Source: Thauera sp. JM12B12
Lineage (GTDB): Bacteria > Pseudomonadota > Gammaproteobacteria > Burkholderiales > Rhodocyclaceae
NCBI RefSeq assembly: GCF_039614725.1
Contig: NZ_CP154859.1
Coordinates: forward strand, 1,426,001-1,490,000
Direction: 5' to 3'
DNA length: 64,000 bases
Within the stretch, counting starts at the first letter, position 1, and every line of letters begins with the position of its first letter. The notes beneath the pieces are model-generated. The model saw only the letters and a list, made by a program, of their open reading frames with translations, searched no databases and was not told the origin of the DNA. The position numbers were made by a program, and so were the translations under genes. Of the stretch, positions 22,849 to 32,406 are shown in pieces.

Positions 22849-25032
22849 ATGACCCAACGAGTGAAGTGCCAGCGCCTCGAAGTGGCCGCCAACCTGAAGC
22901 GTTTCATTGAAGAAGAGGCCCTGCCGGGCAGCGGCGTCGATGCCGCGGCATTCTGGGCGGGCTTCGACGCGCTGGTACATGATCTCGCGCCGAAGAACGC
23001 TGCACTGCTCGCCGAGCGCGATCGCCTGCAGGCCGAGCTTGACGCCTGGCATCGCGCCAACCCCGGCCCGGTCAAGGACATGGCTGCCTACAAGGCCTTC
23101 CTTGCCTCGGTCGGCTACCTGCTGCCCGTGCCCGCCGGTGCCAAGGCCACCACGGCCAACGTGGACGACGAGCTTGCCGTTCAGGCCGGCCCGCAGCTGG
23201 TGGTGCCGGTGATGAACGCGCGCTACGCGCTCAACGCCGCCAACGCGCGCTGGGGCTCGCTGTACGACGCGCTCTACGGCACCGACGCCATCCCGCAGAA
23301 GGACGGCGCCGAGCTGACCAAGGGCTACAACCCGGTGCGTGGCGCAAAGGTCATCGCCTTCGCGCGCAACGTGCTCGACCAGGCTGCGCCGCTTGCCGGT
23401 GCCTCGCATACGGAGGCCGTGGGCTACGCGGTCGAGGGCGGCAAGCTGATGGTGAAGCTGCAGAGCGGCTCGTCCGTCGGCCTGCAGCAGCCCGAGAAGT
23501 TTGTCGGTTTCCAGGGCGATGCCGCCGCGCCGTCGGCCGTGCTGCTGAAGAACAATGGCCTGCACATCGAGATCCAGGTCGACCGCAACGGCGCGATCGG
23601 CAAGACCGACGCCGCCGGCGTGAACGACCTGCTGATGGAAGCGGCGCTGTCGACCATCATGGACTGCGAGGACTCGGTGGCCGCGGTGGACGCCGACGAC
23701 AAGGTCGTGGTCTATCGCAATTGGCTCGGCCTGATGAACGGCACCCTGGAAGACACCTTCGACAAGGGCGGCAAGGCGATGACCCGCCGTCTGAACGCCG
23801 ACCGCGAGTACACCGGCGCGGACGGCAAGCCGGTGAAGCTCCACGGCCGGGCGCTGCTTTTCGTGCGCAACGTCGGCCACCTGATGACCAACCCCGCCAT
23901 CCTGTGGGGCGAGGGCAAGGAGATCCCCGAGGGCGTCATGGACGCGGTGGTCACGACCCTGATCGCCAAGCGCGACCTCGAGCGCCGCGGCAACTCGCGC
24001 AAGGGCTCCATCTACATCGTCAAGCCCAAGATGCACGGGCCGGCCGAGGTGGCCTTCGCCGACGAGCTCTTCACCCGCGTCGAGCAGCTGCTCGGCCTGC
24101 CCGCCAACACCGTCAAGCTCGGCATCATGGACGAGGAGCGACGCACCAGCGTGAACCTGCGCGCCTGCATCGCCGCCGCGCCGGCGCGCGTGGCGTTCAT
24201 CAATACCGGCTTCCTCGACCGCACCGGCGACGAGATGCACACCGCGATGGAAGCCGGCCCGATGATGCGCAAGGGCGACATCAAGAACAGCAAGTGGATC
24301 GCCGCCTACGAGCGCCGCAACGTGCTCATCGGCCTCGCCGCCGGCCTGCGCGGCCGCGCCCAGATCGGCAAGGGCATGTGGGCGATGCCCGACCTGATGG
24401 CCGCGATGCTCGAGCAGAAGGTCGCCCACCCCAAGGCCGGCGCCAACACCGCCTGGGTGCCTTCGCCCACTGCCGCCACCCTGCACGCGCTGCACTACCA
24501 CCAGGTCAGCGTTGCGGCGGTCCAGCAGGAGATCGAGAAGCTCGACCTCGACAAGGAAGCCGAGGCGCTGCTCGACGACCTGCTGACCATTCCGGTCGTG
24601 GAGCAGGCCGCGTGGAGCGAGGCCGAACGCCAGCAGGAACTCGACAACAACTGTCAGGGCATCCTCGGCTACGTCGTGCGCTGGGTCGAGCAGGGCGTCG
24701 GTTGCTCGAAGGTGCCGGACATCAACGACGTCGGTCTCATGGAAGACCGCGCCACGCTGCGCATCTCCAGCCAGCACATCGCCAACTGGCTGCGCCATGG
24801 CGTGGTGTCGGCCGAGCAGGTCGAGGCTACGCTCCAGCGCATGGCCGCGGTTGTCGACGCTCAGAATGCGGGTGATCCGCTGTACCGCCCGATGGCGCCG
24901 AACCTCGGCGACTCGGTTGCTTACGAGGCCGCACGCGCGCTGATCTTCGAGGGCTGCGCACAGCCCAGCGGCTACACCGAGCCCTTGCTTCACCGTTACC
25001 GCCAGCAGTTCAAGGCCAAGTTCGGCGCCTGA
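22849..25032 (+). CDS. glcB: Malate synthase G
   Basis: 727 aa, the normal length for the G isoform. Condenses glyoxylate and acetyl-CoA to malate in the glyoxylate bypass and glycolate use. Visible landmarks are METALS-type segments: [21 protein letters not shown] with the Mg-binding acidic pair, [14 protein letters not shown], and [23 protein letters not shown] 22849 follows AGAGAGCC. It stands alone between the NAGGN operon and convergent bamD; a TTGACT at 22756-22761 followed by TAGCAT at 22777 is a possible promoter with a short spacer. Confidence 0.97.
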   Translation: MTQRVKCQRLEVAANLKRFIEEEALPGSGVDAAAFWAGFDALVHDLAPKNAALLAERDRLQAELDAWHRANPGPVKDMAAYKAFLASVGYLLPVPAGAKATTANVDDELAVQAGPQLVVPVMNARYALNAANARWGSLYDALYGTDAIPQKDGAELTKGYNPVRGAKVIAFARNVLDQAAPLAGASHTEAVGYAVEGGKLMVKLQSGSSVGLQQPEKFVGFQGDAAAPSAVLLKNNGLHIEIQVDRNGAIGKTDAAGVNDLLMEAALSTIMDCEDSVAAVDADDKVVVYRNWLGLMNGTLEDTFDKGGKAMTRRLNADREYTGADGKPVKLHGRALLFVRNVGHLMTNPAILWGEGKEIPEGVMDAVVTTLIAKRDLERRGNSRKGSIYIVKPKMHGPAEVAFADELFTRVEQLLGLPANTVKLGIMDEERRTSVNLRACIAAAPARVAFINTGFLDRTGDEMHTAMEAGPMMRKGDIKNSKWIAAYERRNVLIGLAAGLRGRAQIGKGMWAMPDLMAAMLEQKVAHPKAGANTAWVPSPTAATLHALHYHQVSVAAVQQEIEKLDLDKEAEALLDDLLTIPVVEQAAWSEAERQQELDNNCQGILGYVVRWVEQGVGCSKVPDINDVGLMEDRATLRISSQHIANWLRHGVVSAEQVEATLQRMAAVVDAQNAGDPLYRPMAPNLGDSVAYEAARALIFEGCAQPSGYTEPLLHRYRQQFKAKFGA

Positions 25033-25091
25033 GCCCGCGCGGGCGAGGGCAGCACGGCCCGGGTGACCGTGCTGCCCGCGGGCATGACAGC

Positions 25092-25120
25092 AAAAAAGGG
25101 GCGCCGCTGGCGCCCTTTCT
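25092..25120. terminator. Bidirectional terminator between glcB and bamD
   Basis: GGGCGCC (25099-25105) pairs with GGCGCCC (25109-25115) around a GCT loop; AAAAAA before and TTTCT after allow termination on both strands of this convergent pair. Confidence 0.8.
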
Positions 25121-25142
25121 CATCGAGCCTTCGCTCAGATTC

Positions 25143-25952
25143 TCACCACAGCTGCCACCACGGCCTGTCATCCTCCGGGCCGCCGCGGAAATACACGCTG
25201 TCGGGGAAGTTGCGGTGCATCACGCGGTCGGCGTCGTCGCGCAACTGGGTCAGGCCCATCGCGTCGTAGCTCTTGACGAGCAGGAACAGGGCTTCCTCGG
25301 TCGCGGGCGCCTGCGGGAAGTTCGTCACCGCGGTCTGCGCGCGATTGACCGCGGCCACGTAGGCACCGCGATTGTAGTAGTAGCGCGCCACATGCACTTC
25401 ATGGGAGGCGAGCGAGTTGACCAGGTATTGCATGCGCGCGCGCGAGTCGTCCGCATAGCGGCTCTCGGGGAAGCGCTCGACCAGCTCGCGGAAGCTGTCG
25501 AAGGCCTCGCGGGCGCCCTTGGGGTCGCGCTCGGACAGGTCCTGGCGCGACAAGCCTGCGAGCAGGCCAAGATCCTCGTTGAAGTTGACCAAGCCCTTGA
25601 GGTAGTAGGCGTAATCGACGTTCTGGTGGTTGGGGTGGAGCTTGATGAAGCGGTCGGCCGCCGCGATGGCCAGTGCCTGTTCGCCCTGCTTGTAATACGC
25701 ATAGGCGACCTCGAGCTGCGCCTGCTGCGCGAAGCGCCCGTAGGGGTAGCGCGCCTCGAGCTTCTCGAAGAGCTGAACGGCGCGGTCGTAGCCACCCTCG
25801 GACATGGAGGCCTTTGCTTCCGAATAGAGCTTCTGGGCGTTCCAGCCTGCAGTCTCGTCGACCTGCTCGGGGAGCAGACCGCAGCCGCCGAGCAGCAGGG
25901 CGCCAATGAGGGCGGCTTTTGCCGTTACACTTCCGGGGGTGAACCTGGCCAT
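25143..25952 (-). CDS. bamD: Outer-membrane assembly lipoprotein BamD
   Basis: 269 aa from ATG 25952 (a GTG at 25961 is also in frame). Signal peptide with lipobox LLGGC, so Cys24 would be lipidated. The rest is a five-repeat TPR-like helical protein: AVQLFEKLEARYPYGRFAQQ, FIKLHPNHQNVDYAYYLKGL and the invariant-looking RYYYNRGAYVAAVNRAQ match BamD/ComL. It works with BamA in the outer membrane to fold beta-barrel proteins. The start faces rluD, whose start is only a few bases away. Confidence 0.96.
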   Translation of the reverse strand: MARFTPGSVTAKAALIGALLLGGCGLLPEQVDETAGWNAQKLYSEAKASMSEGGYDRAVQLFEKLEARYPYGRFAQQAQLEVAYAYYKQGEQALAIAAADRFIKLHPNHQNVDYAYYLKGLVNFNEDLGLLAGLSRQDLSERDPKGAREAFDSFRELVERFPESRYADDSRARMQYLVNSLASHEVHVARYYYNRGAYVAAVNRAQTAVTNFPQAPATEEALFLLVKSYDAMGLTQLRDDADRVMHRNFPDSVYFRGGPEDDRPWWQLW

Positions 25953-25965
25953 CGAAGACACTCGC

Positions 25966-26937
25966 GTGAATGAACGCGCCGATTATATCCCAGCCGCCAT
26001 CCCTGCCGACGATGCCGACTCGTGCGACGAGATGGCGATCCCGGCCGAACTGGGCGGCATGCGCCTCGACCAGGCGCTCGCGAAGCTTTTCCCCGAGCAC
26101 TCCCGCAGCCGGCTTCAGGCCTGGCTCAAGGACGGCCTGATACGCGTCGATGGCGTCTCGCCCGATGCACGGCGCAAGGTGTGGGGGGGCGAATGCATCG
26201 AGATCGACGCTCCGCCGTCGCCCGAGCTCGGCGCCGCGCTGCCCGAGGACATTCCCCTGCGGTGCGTCTACGAGGATGCCGACATTCTCGTCATCGACAA
26301 GCCGGTCGGGCTGGTGGTGCACCCCGGCAACGGCAATTGGAGCGGTACCTTGCTCAATGCGCTGCTTCATCGCGATCCGGCTCTGGCCGCGGTGCCGCGC
26401 GCGGGTATCGTCCATCGGCTCGACAAGGACACCAGCGGGCTGATGGTGGTCGCGCGCACGCTCGCTGCGCAGACCGAGCTCGTGCGCCAATTGCAGGCGC
26501 GCAGCGTCAAGCGGCACTACTGGGCGCTCGCGCAGGGGCGGCTCGCTGCCGGCGGGACGGTCGATGCGCCGATCGGTCGTCATCCTGCCCAGCGCGTGCG
26601 CATGGCGGTGGTCGGCAGCGGCCGGCCGGCCGTCACCCACTATCGCGTCGTCGAGTCCTTCGCACGCTGCACCCTGCTCGAATGCCGGCTGGAGACCGGA
26701 CGCACGCACCAGATCCGGGTGCACATGGCGCACCTTGGCCACCCGCTGGTGGGCGATCCGGTGTATGGCCAGCGGCGCACCGGCGATCCGCGGCTCGACG
26801 GTTTCGGGCGCCAGGCGCTGCATGCATTCAGGCTTGGCCTGGTTCATCCGCGCACCGGCGAGGCGATGGAATGGAGCGTGCCGATGGCGCTCGATCTGGC
26901 GGCATTGCTCGATGTGCTGCGCGAGGGCGGGGCATGA
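25966..26937 (+). CDS. rluD: 23S rRNA pseudouridine synthase RluD
   Basis: 323 aa from GTG 25966; ATG 26032 would give 301 aa, and the frame is open back to 25906 (inside bamD). N-terminal S4 RNA-binding domain (GMRLDQALAKLFPEHSRSRL), then the RluA-type catalytic domain with the active Asp in GIVHRLDKDTSGLM, and TGRTHQIRVHMAH. It modifies uridines of helix 69 in 23S rRNA. GAAG eight bases before the GTG favours that start. Its stop overlaps the next gene's start (ATGA). Confidence 0.94.
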   Translation: MNERADYIPAAIPADDADSCDEMAIPAELGGMRLDQALAKLFPEHSRSRLQAWLKDGLIRVDGVSPDARRKVWGGECIEIDAPPSPELGAALPEDIPLRCVYEDADILVIDKPVGLVVHPGNGNWSGTLLNALLHRDPALAAVPRAGIVHRLDKDTSGLMVVARTLAAQTELVRQLQARSVKRHYWALAQGRLAAGGTVDAPIGRHPAQRVRMAVVGSGRPAVTHYRVVESFARCTLLECRLETGRTHQIRVHMAHLGHPLVGDPVYGQRRTGDPRLDGFGRQALHAFRLGLVHPRTGEAMEWSVPMALDLAALLDVLREGGA

Positions 26938-27707
26938 CGACACGATCGAGGCAAGGCGGCCTGCTCGAGATCGCGCCCGGGCTGGTGCGCCCGGAGTGGG
27001 ATCTGCCGGCCGGGGTGGGCGCGCTATTGACCACGCGTTCCGGGGGTGAGAGTTCCGGCGCCTACGCGCACTTCAATCTGGGCGATCACGTGGGTGACGA
27101 CCCCGCAGCGGTCGCTGCCAACCGCGCGCGACTGCGCAAGTTCTTGCCTGCGGATCCGCTCTGGCTCGAGCAGGTGCATGGCGCGGACGTGGCGGACGCA
27201 GATCGCTGCGCGGGCGTGCCCCGCGTCGACGCGGCAGTCGCGCGCAGTGCGGCGCGTGCATGCGTCGTCCTCACCGCGGACTGCCTCCCGGTGCTGTTCT
27301 GCGATGACGACGCGCGCGTCGTCGCCGCGGCCCACGCGGGCTGGCGTGGGCTTGCCGCAGGCGTGCTGGAAAACACCATCAGCGCCATGGACGTCGCGCC
27401 CGAGCGCGTGCGGGCGTGGATCGGGCCGGCGATCGGGCCGCGGGCCTTCGAGGTCGGGGACGAGGTGCGCGCCGCGTTCGTCGCGGACGACCCGTTGGCG
27501 GAGACGGCCTTCGTGGCGCGCGCGCTGCCTGGCAAATGGCTCGCCGATCTATTCCTGCTCGCGCGCCTGCGCCTGAACCGCGCCGGGGTCATGCGGGTGT
27601 CGGGAGGCGGCGTGTGCACCGCGTCGACGGCGGAGCATTTCTACTCCTACCGGCGCGACGGCGTCACCGGCCGCTTTGCCTCGCTGGTCTGGCTGGAGAA
27701 GGGGTGA
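26934..27707 (+). CDS. pgeF: YfiH/PgeF-family polyphenol oxidase / peptidoglycan-editing protein
   Basis: 257 aa. Family landmarks: TTRSGGESSGAYAHFNLGDH, WLEQVHGADV, VLTADCLPVLF (Cys) and AAAHAGWRGLAAG (His), which line the zinc site of this family. Known members remove wrongly incorporated amino acids from peptidoglycan precursors or show purine-nucleoside and laccase activities; which applies here is not readable. It overlaps rluD by four bases (ATGA), implying translational coupling; the rluD-yfiH pair is a common arrangement. Confidence 0.93.
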   Translation: MTTRSRQGGLLEIAPGLVRPEWDLPAGVGALLTTRSGGESSGAYAHFNLGDHVGDDPAAVAANRARLRKFLPADPLWLEQVHGADVADADRCAGVPRVDAAVARSAARACVVLTADCLPVLFCDDDARVVAAAHAGWRGLAAGVLENTISAMDVAPERVRAWIGPAIGPRAFEVGDEVRAAFVADDPLAETAFVARALPGKWLADLFLLARLRLNRAGVMRVSGGGVCTASTAEHFYSYRRDGVTGRFASLVWLEKG

Positions 27708-27763
27708 GCCCCCGTTGCGCGGCGTCCGCCTCCCGCATCGCATGGGCTGTGAAGCGGCGCCCG

Positions 27764-27979
27764 CTATTGATCGGAGCCCGTTTCGGCTCTATCGTTGCGG
27801 TCGAGCGCTTCTCTCTCCAGGCGTCGCCGGCGGCGTGCCGGGGTGCCGAATAACCACAGAAACAGGGCAAGAGGGGCGAGCCCCCAGAATACGAAGGTCA
27901 GCACCGCGGCGACGATCGAGTCCTCCGCGGCAGCGACCAGGATGACGACGTAGAGCCAGGCGATCGGGATCAGGTACAT
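27764..27979 (-). CDS. Small inner-membrane protein, unknown function
   Basis: 71 aa. Two closely spaced hydrophobic segments (residues 1-20 and 22-46, ending LALFLWLFG) followed by an Arg-rich tail RRRRRLEREALDR that should stay in the cytoplasm. No clear ribosome site and no recognised family. It lies in the gap between yfiH and phaC on the opposite strand. Confidence 0.55.
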   Translation of the reverse strand: MYLIPIAWLYVVILVAAAEDSIVAAVLTFVFWGLAPLALFLWLFGTPARRRRRLEREALDRNDRAETGSDQ

Positions 27980-28080
27980 GTGCGGATTCTAGCGCGCCGT
28001 GGCGTATGCTCGTGCAAGTGACAACATCGACGACGCAGCCTACTCGGCTGCGCTAACAGGTAGGCTCGGGAGATTTTTTG

Positions 28081-29826
28081 ATGTCGGATTCAGCTGGCAA
28101 GCAGGTACCGCCGGGCATGCAGGCGCTCTATGCCGCGGGCCAGGCGATGGCACAGGGGTTTTTCGATGCGCTGGCCCGCCAGCATGCGGCGATGCAGGAT
28201 TCTTCCGGGGTGGCCGCCCCCAAGCTGCCGATGCCCGAGGCCGAGCTGATGGCGGCGATGCAGAAGGAGTACGCCGAGAAACAGGCCGCGCTGTGGACCT
28301 CGATGCTCGGGCGCAAGCCGGGCGAGGCGGGCCCGGCCGTCGTCCAGCCCGAGCCGGGTGACAAGCGCTTCTCCGCGCCGGAGTGGTCGGAAAGCCCTGT
28401 GTTCGATTATGTCCGCCAGGCCTACCTGCTCAACGCCGATCTCTTGCGCAAGATGGCCGACTCGATGCCGATTGCCGATGGTCGGGCGAAGTCGCGCATC
28501 CAGTTCCTGACCCGCCAGTACATCGACGCGCTGTCGCCGAGCAACTTCGCCGCCACCAACCCGGAGTTCATCAAGACCGCGCTCGAGACCAAGGGCGAGA
28601 GCATCGCTCGCGGTGTTCAGAACCTGCTCGCCGATCTCGAGAAGGGGCGGATCTCGATGACCGACGACGCGGCCTTCGAGATCGGCCGCAATCTCGCGCT
28701 GACACCCGGTTCGGTGGTGTTCGAGAACGAGCTGATGCAGCTGATCCAGTATGCGCCGCTGACCGAGAAGGTTGCACAGGTGCCGCTGTTGATCGTGCCG
28801 CCGTGCATCAACAAGTTCTACATCATGGATCTACAGCCGGAGAATTCGCTGGTCCGCTTCATCATTGAGCGTGGCTTCACGGTGTTCCTGGTGTCGTGGA
28901 AGAACCCGCGCCCGGATTCTGGCGGTCATCTCGGTTGGGACGACTACCTCGAGAAAGGGCCGCTGGCCGCGCTCGAGGTGGTGCGTTCCATCACCCGGGT
29001 CAAGAAGCCCAACGTGCTCGGGTTCTGCGTCGGCGGCACCATCCTCACCTCGGCGCTCGCGGTGGCGCGTGCGCGTGGCGAGGAGCCCGTGTCGAGCCTA
29101 ACCCTGATGACGACGCTGCTCGATTTCTCCGACGCCGGCGAGCTCGGTTGCCTCGTCGACGAGGCGAGCGTGACCGCGCGCGAGGCGGCGATCGGCAAGG
29201 GGGGAGTGCTCAAGGGGCAGGAGCTGGCGAACGTGTTCTCCTTCCTGCGCGCCAACGATCTCGTTTGGCAGTACGTGGTCGGCAATTACCTGAAGGGTAA
29301 CAAGCCCGCCGCGTTCGACCTCCTGTACTGGAACTCGGACTCCACCAATCTGCCCGGTCCGTTCCTGACCTGGTACCTGCGCAACATGTATCTCGAGAAC
29401 AACCTGCGCGTGCCGGGCAAGCTCAAGATGCTCGGGCAGAAGGTCGATCTGGGCAAGGTCGACGTTCCCGCGTACCTCATGGCCGCGCGCGAGGACCACA
29501 TCGTGCCGTGGAAGAGTGCCTACCTGGCGCGCAAGCTGCTCGGGGGCGACACCACCTTCGTGCTCGGCGCGAGCGGCCATATCGCGGGAGCGATCAACCC
29601 GGCCTCCAAGAACCGCCGCAGCTACTGGGTCGCGGACGCCTGTCCCGCCGACCCCGACGAGTGGCTGGAGGGCGCGGTCGAGAACAAGGGCAGCTGGTGG
29701 CTGCACTGGATCGAGTGGCTGCGCGGCCATGGCGGCAAGGACGTCGTTGCGCGCGGCCGCCTCGGCAGCACCAAGTACGAGCCCATCGAGCCGGCACCCG
29801 GGCGCTACGTCAAGGAGCGGGCCTGA
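28081..29826 (+). CDS. phaC: Class I poly(3-hydroxyalkanoate) synthase
   Basis: 581 aa, normal for class I. Polymerises 3-hydroxyacyl-CoA into PHA at the granule surface. The catalytic Cys lies in the lipase-like box GFCVGG; the Asp is in AREDHIVPW and the His in GASGHIAGAINP. The 200-residue N-terminal part includes NPLR-type segments and is less conserved, as usual. ATG 28081 is preceded by CGGGAG; a TTG just before is in frame but unlikely. Neighbours phaB1, phaB2 and phaR complete a PHA locus; no thiolase gene is in the window. Confidence 0.97.
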   Translation: MSDSAGKQVPPGMQALYAAGQAMAQGFFDALARQHAAMQDSSGVAAPKLPMPEAELMAAMQKEYAEKQAALWTSMLGRKPGEAGPAVVQPEPGDKRFSAPEWSESPVFDYVRQAYLLNADLLRKMADSMPIADGRAKSRIQFLTRQYIDALSPSNFAATNPEFIKTALETKGESIARGVQNLLADLEKGRISMTDDAAFEIGRNLALTPGSVVFENELMQLIQYAPLTEKVAQVPLLIVPPCINKFYIMDLQPENSLVRFIIERGFTVFLVSWKNPRPDSGGHLGWDDYLEKGPLAALEVVRSITRVKKPNVLGFCVGGTILTSALAVARARGEEPVSSLTLMTTLLDFSDAGELGCLVDEASVTAREAAIGKGGVLKGQELANVFSFLRANDLVWQYVVGNYLKGNKPAAFDLLYWNSDSTNLPGPFLTWYLRNMYLENNLRVPGKLKMLGQKVDLGKVDVPAYLMAAREDHIVPWKSAYLARKLLGGDTTFVLGASGHIAGAINPASKNRRSYWVADACPADPDEWLEGAVENKGSWWLHWIEWLRGHGGKDVVARGRLGSTKYEPIEPAPGRYVKERA

Positions 29827-29930
29827 CGGCGGGTCGTTTTTTTTGCGACGGTGGCGGATCGGGCGGTCGCCATCGTCGTGTCCAAGTACCGTCCAGCAGA
29901 ACCAGCACCCGCATGGGAGAGGAGAGAACA

Positions 29931-30671
29931 ATGGCAAGAGTCGCACTGGTAACGGGTGGCATGGGTGGTCTCGGCGAGGCGATCTGCATCAAGCTCGCTG
30001 CACTCGGCTACAAGGTGGTCACGACGCATTCCCCGAGCAACAGCAAGGCTCAGGAATGGCTCCAGACGATGAACAACATGGGCTACGGGTTCAAGGCCTA
30101 TCCTTGCGACGTGTCGGATTTCGACTCCTGCAAGGCGTGCGTGGAGCAGGTCACGAAGGAGGTCGGTCCGGTCGATGTGCTCGTCAACAACGCCGGCATT
30201 ACCCGTGACATGACCTTCAAGAAGATGACGAAGGCGGATTGGGATGCGGTCATCAGCACCAACCTCGATTCGACCTTCAACATGACCAAGCAGGTCATGG
30301 ACGGCATGGTCGAGCGCAAGTGGGGTCGGGTGATCAACGTCTCCTCGGTCAACGGCCAGAAGGGTGCCTTCGGTCAGACCAACTACGCCGCCGCGAAGGC
30401 CGGCATGCACGGCTTCACCAAGGCGCTGGCACTGGAAGTCGCCCGCAACGGCGTCACCGTCAACACCATCTCGCCGGGCTACATCGGTACGAAGATGGTG
30501 ATGGCGATTCCGCAGGAGATCCTCGACTCCAAGATCCTGCCGCAGATCCCGGTGTCGCGCCTGGGCAAGCCGGAAGAGATCGCCGGTCTGGTGGCCTACC
30601 TGTCGTCCGACGAGGCGGCGTTCGTGACTGGCGCCAACATCTCGATCAACGGCGGCCAGCACATGTTCTGA
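29931..30671 (+). CDS. phaB: Acetoacetyl-CoA reductase, copy 1
   Basis: 246 aa short-chain dehydrogenase. Nucleotide-binding motif VTGGMGGLGEAI, NNAG, and the catalytic Ser/Tyr/Lys set in NVSSVNGQKGAFGQTNYAAAKAG. Reduces acetoacetyl-CoA to (R)-3-hydroxybutyryl-CoA with NADPH for PHA synthesis. An excellent GGAGAGGAGAG site precedes ATG 29931. It lies 104 bases after phaC and ends at a strong terminator, so phaC-phaB1 form one unit. Confidence 0.96.
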   Translation: MARVALVTGGMGGLGEAICIKLAALGYKVVTTHSPSNSKAQEWLQTMNNMGYGFKAYPCDVSDFDSCKACVEQVTKEVGPVDVLVNNAGITRDMTFKKMTKADWDAVISTNLDSTFNMTKQVMDGMVERKWGRVINVSSVNGQKGAFGQTNYAAAKAGMHGFTKALALEVARNGVTVNTISPGYIGTKMVMAIPQEILDSKILPQIPVSRLGKPEEIAGLVAYLSSDEAAFVTGANISINGGQHMF

Positions 30672-30700
30672 TCCGCGCCGCCGGATCACGCACAAGGAAG

Positions 30701-30726
30701 CGCACCCCTCGGGGTGCGTTTTTTTT
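30701..30726 (+). terminator. Rho-independent terminator after phaB copy 1
   Basis: Stem CGCACCCC/GGGGTGCG (30701-30708 with 30711-30718) with a TC loop, followed by eight T residues. Confidence 0.92.
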
Positions 30727-30784
30727 ATCTGCGCCGCAATATTTTCTGGGCTATTGCGTCGCAACAAGATCGTGAAACAGTGGA

Positions 30785-30790
30785 TATAAT
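30785..30790 (+). promoter_or_regulatory. Candidate -10 box of phaB copy 2
   Basis: TATAAT at 30785-30790 between the phaB1 terminator and phaB2; no clear -35. The leader to ATG 30900 would be about 100 bases. It indicates that phaB2 is transcribed separately from phaC-phaB1. Confidence 0.45.
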
Positions 30791-30899
30791 GCCCGCGTGA
30801 GGTGGCTGATGCGCTGCCGCATGAAGTGCCGAAGAGAGCGTGGGCACGGGTGCCTGCCGATGGCTTCGGTTTTCACAATTGCCCCAGAAGGATCTGAAG

Positions 30900-31640
30900 A
30901 TGTCCCAGAAAATCGCTCTCGTTACCGGCGCCATGGGTGGTCTCGGCACTGCGATCTGTCAGTCGCTCGCCAAGGAGGGCTTCAAGGTCGTCGCCAACTG
31001 TCTGCCGAACTTCGATCAGAAGGACGGCTGGCTCTCCGCCCAGCGCGACCTCGGGTTCGATTTCGTCGCGGCCGAAGGTGACGTGTCCAACTACGAGTCG
31101 TGCGCTGCGATGGTCGCCAAGATCGAGGCCGACGTCGGCCCGATCGACGTGCTGGTGAACAATGCCGGCATCACCCGCGACAAGTTCTTCCCGAAGATGG
31201 AGAAGGGCCAGTGGGATGCGGTGATCAACACCAACCTCAACAGCCTGTTCAACGTCACTCATCACGTCTCTGCCAAGATGGCCGAGCGCGGCTGGGGTCG
31301 CATCATCAACATCTCGTCGGTCAATGGCGTCAAGGGTCAGGCTGGCCAGGCCAACTACTCGGCTGCCAAGGCCGGCGTGCTCGGCTTCACCAAGGCGCTC
31401 GCCGCCGAACTGGCCACCAAGGGCGTGACCGTCAATGCCGTGGCGCCGGGCTACATCGGCACCGACATGGTCATGGCCATTCGCGACGACATCCGCCAGG
31501 GCATCATCGACACCGTGCCGATGAAGCGGCTGGGTCGTCCGGACGAGATCGGTGACCTCTGCGCCTACCTCGCCTCCGACAAGGCGGCCTACATCACCGG
31601 CGCCACCATCAATATCAACGGCGGCCTGCACATGTGCTGA
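30900..31640 (+). CDS. phaB: Acetoacetyl-CoA reductase, copy 2
   Basis: 246 aa, same length and fold as the first copy and clearly paralogous: VTGAMGGLGTAI, NNAGITRD, catalytic SSVNGVKGQAGQANYSAAKAG, and the shared end INGG-HM. The copies differ mostly in the 40-80 region and the substrate-lid segment near 190-210 (MAIRDDIRQGIIDTVPM here, MAIPQEILDSKILPQIPV in copy 1). ATG 30900 follows AGAAGGA. Separate promoter and terminator suggest independent control; roles could differ in cofactor or chain length, which is inference. Confidence 0.94.
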   Translation: MSQKIALVTGAMGGLGTAICQSLAKEGFKVVANCLPNFDQKDGWLSAQRDLGFDFVAAEGDVSNYESCAAMVAKIEADVGPIDVLVNNAGITRDKFFPKMEKGQWDAVINTNLNSLFNVTHHVSAKMAERGWGRIINISSVNGVKGQAGQANYSAAKAGVLGFTKALAAELATKGVTVNAVAPGYIGTDMVMAIRDDIRQGIIDTVPMKRLGRPDEIGDLCAYLASDKAAYITGATININGGLHMC

Positions 31641-31666
31641 TGCGCTAGGTCCCATGCGCGAAATCA

Positions 31667-31698
31667 CGAAACCCCGTCGAAGTACGGGGTTTCGTTTT
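31667..31698 (+). terminator. Terminator after phaB copy 2
   Basis: Stem CGAAACCCCGT/ACGGGGTTTCG (31667-31677 with 31684-31694), six-base loop, then TTTT. Confidence 0.9.
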
Positions 31699-31708
31699 CG
31701 CAGCGCGA

Positions 31709-31714
31709 TATAAT
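31709..31714 (+). promoter_or_regulatory. Candidate -10 box of phaR
   Basis: TATAAT at 31709-31714, followed by a T-run, 45 bases before the phaR ATG. The -35 side lies inside the preceding terminator and is not convincing. Confidence 0.45.
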
Positions 31715-31758
31715 TTTTTCGTAAAGAGCGAATACACCGCCGCCGAGGAGACGGAGAA

Positions 31759-32349
31759 ATGCCGGAACAGCTGCGCCTGATCAAGAAATACCCGAATCGC
31801 CGTCTGTACGACACGCGGACGAGTTCCTACATCACGCTTGCGGACGTCAAGGAACTCGTGCTCAACCACGAGCAGTTCCAGGTCGTCGACGCCAAGACCA
31901 GCGAGGACCTCACGCGTAGCATCCTGCTCCAGATCATCCTGGAAGAGGAGGCTGGCGGCGCGCCGATGTTCACCAGCGATCTGCTCTCGCACATGATCCG
32001 TTTCTACGGTAACGCCATGCAGGGCATGATGGGCAAGTACCTGGAAAGCAACATCAAGGCCTTCACCGAGATGCAGGCCAAGCTGCAGGATCAGGCGCGC
32101 GCGATCTATGGGGAGAACAGCCCGGTGGGCCAGGACCTGTGGGCGCAGTTCCTGAACTTTCAGGGGCCCGCGCTGCAGAGCATGATGGGCGCCTATGTCG
32201 ATCAGTCGAAGAAGATGTTCGAGCAGATGCAGAGCCAGCTCGAGAGTCAGACGCGCAACATGTTCACCGGCTTCCAGTTTCCCGCTTACGTCAAGCCCGA
32301 GGACGGCCAGCCGTCCGCGCCCGCCGGCAAGGACGAAGGCAAGAAGTAA
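31759..32349 (+). CDS. phaR: PHA synthesis repressor PhaR
   Basis: 196 aa. The N-terminal domain RLIKKYPNRRLYDTRTSSYI is the PhaR DNA-binding signature; two PHB-accumulation regulatory repeats follow (residues about 65-170, rich in Met, Gln and Phe, suited to granule binding). In Cupriavidus-type systems PhaR binds PHA or the DNA of phasin and its own promoter, releasing repression when polymer appears. ATG 31759 follows GGAGACGGAG. Placed right after the phaB genes; rimO follows 57 bases later. Confidence 0.95.
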   Translation: MPEQLRLIKKYPNRRLYDTRTSSYITLADVKELVLNHEQFQVVDAKTSEDLTRSILLQIILEEEAGGAPMFTSDLLSHMIRFYGNAMQGMMGKYLESNIKAFTEMQAKLQDQARAIYGENSPVGQDLWAQFLNFQGPALQSMMGAYVDQSKKMFEQMQSQLESQTRNMFTGFQFPAYVKPEDGQPSAPAGKDEGKK

Positions 32350-32406
32350 CCGGATGAGCGCGGTGTTCCCGCGCGCGTCCGTCTCGACCCGACAGGTTTC
32401 CCACGC

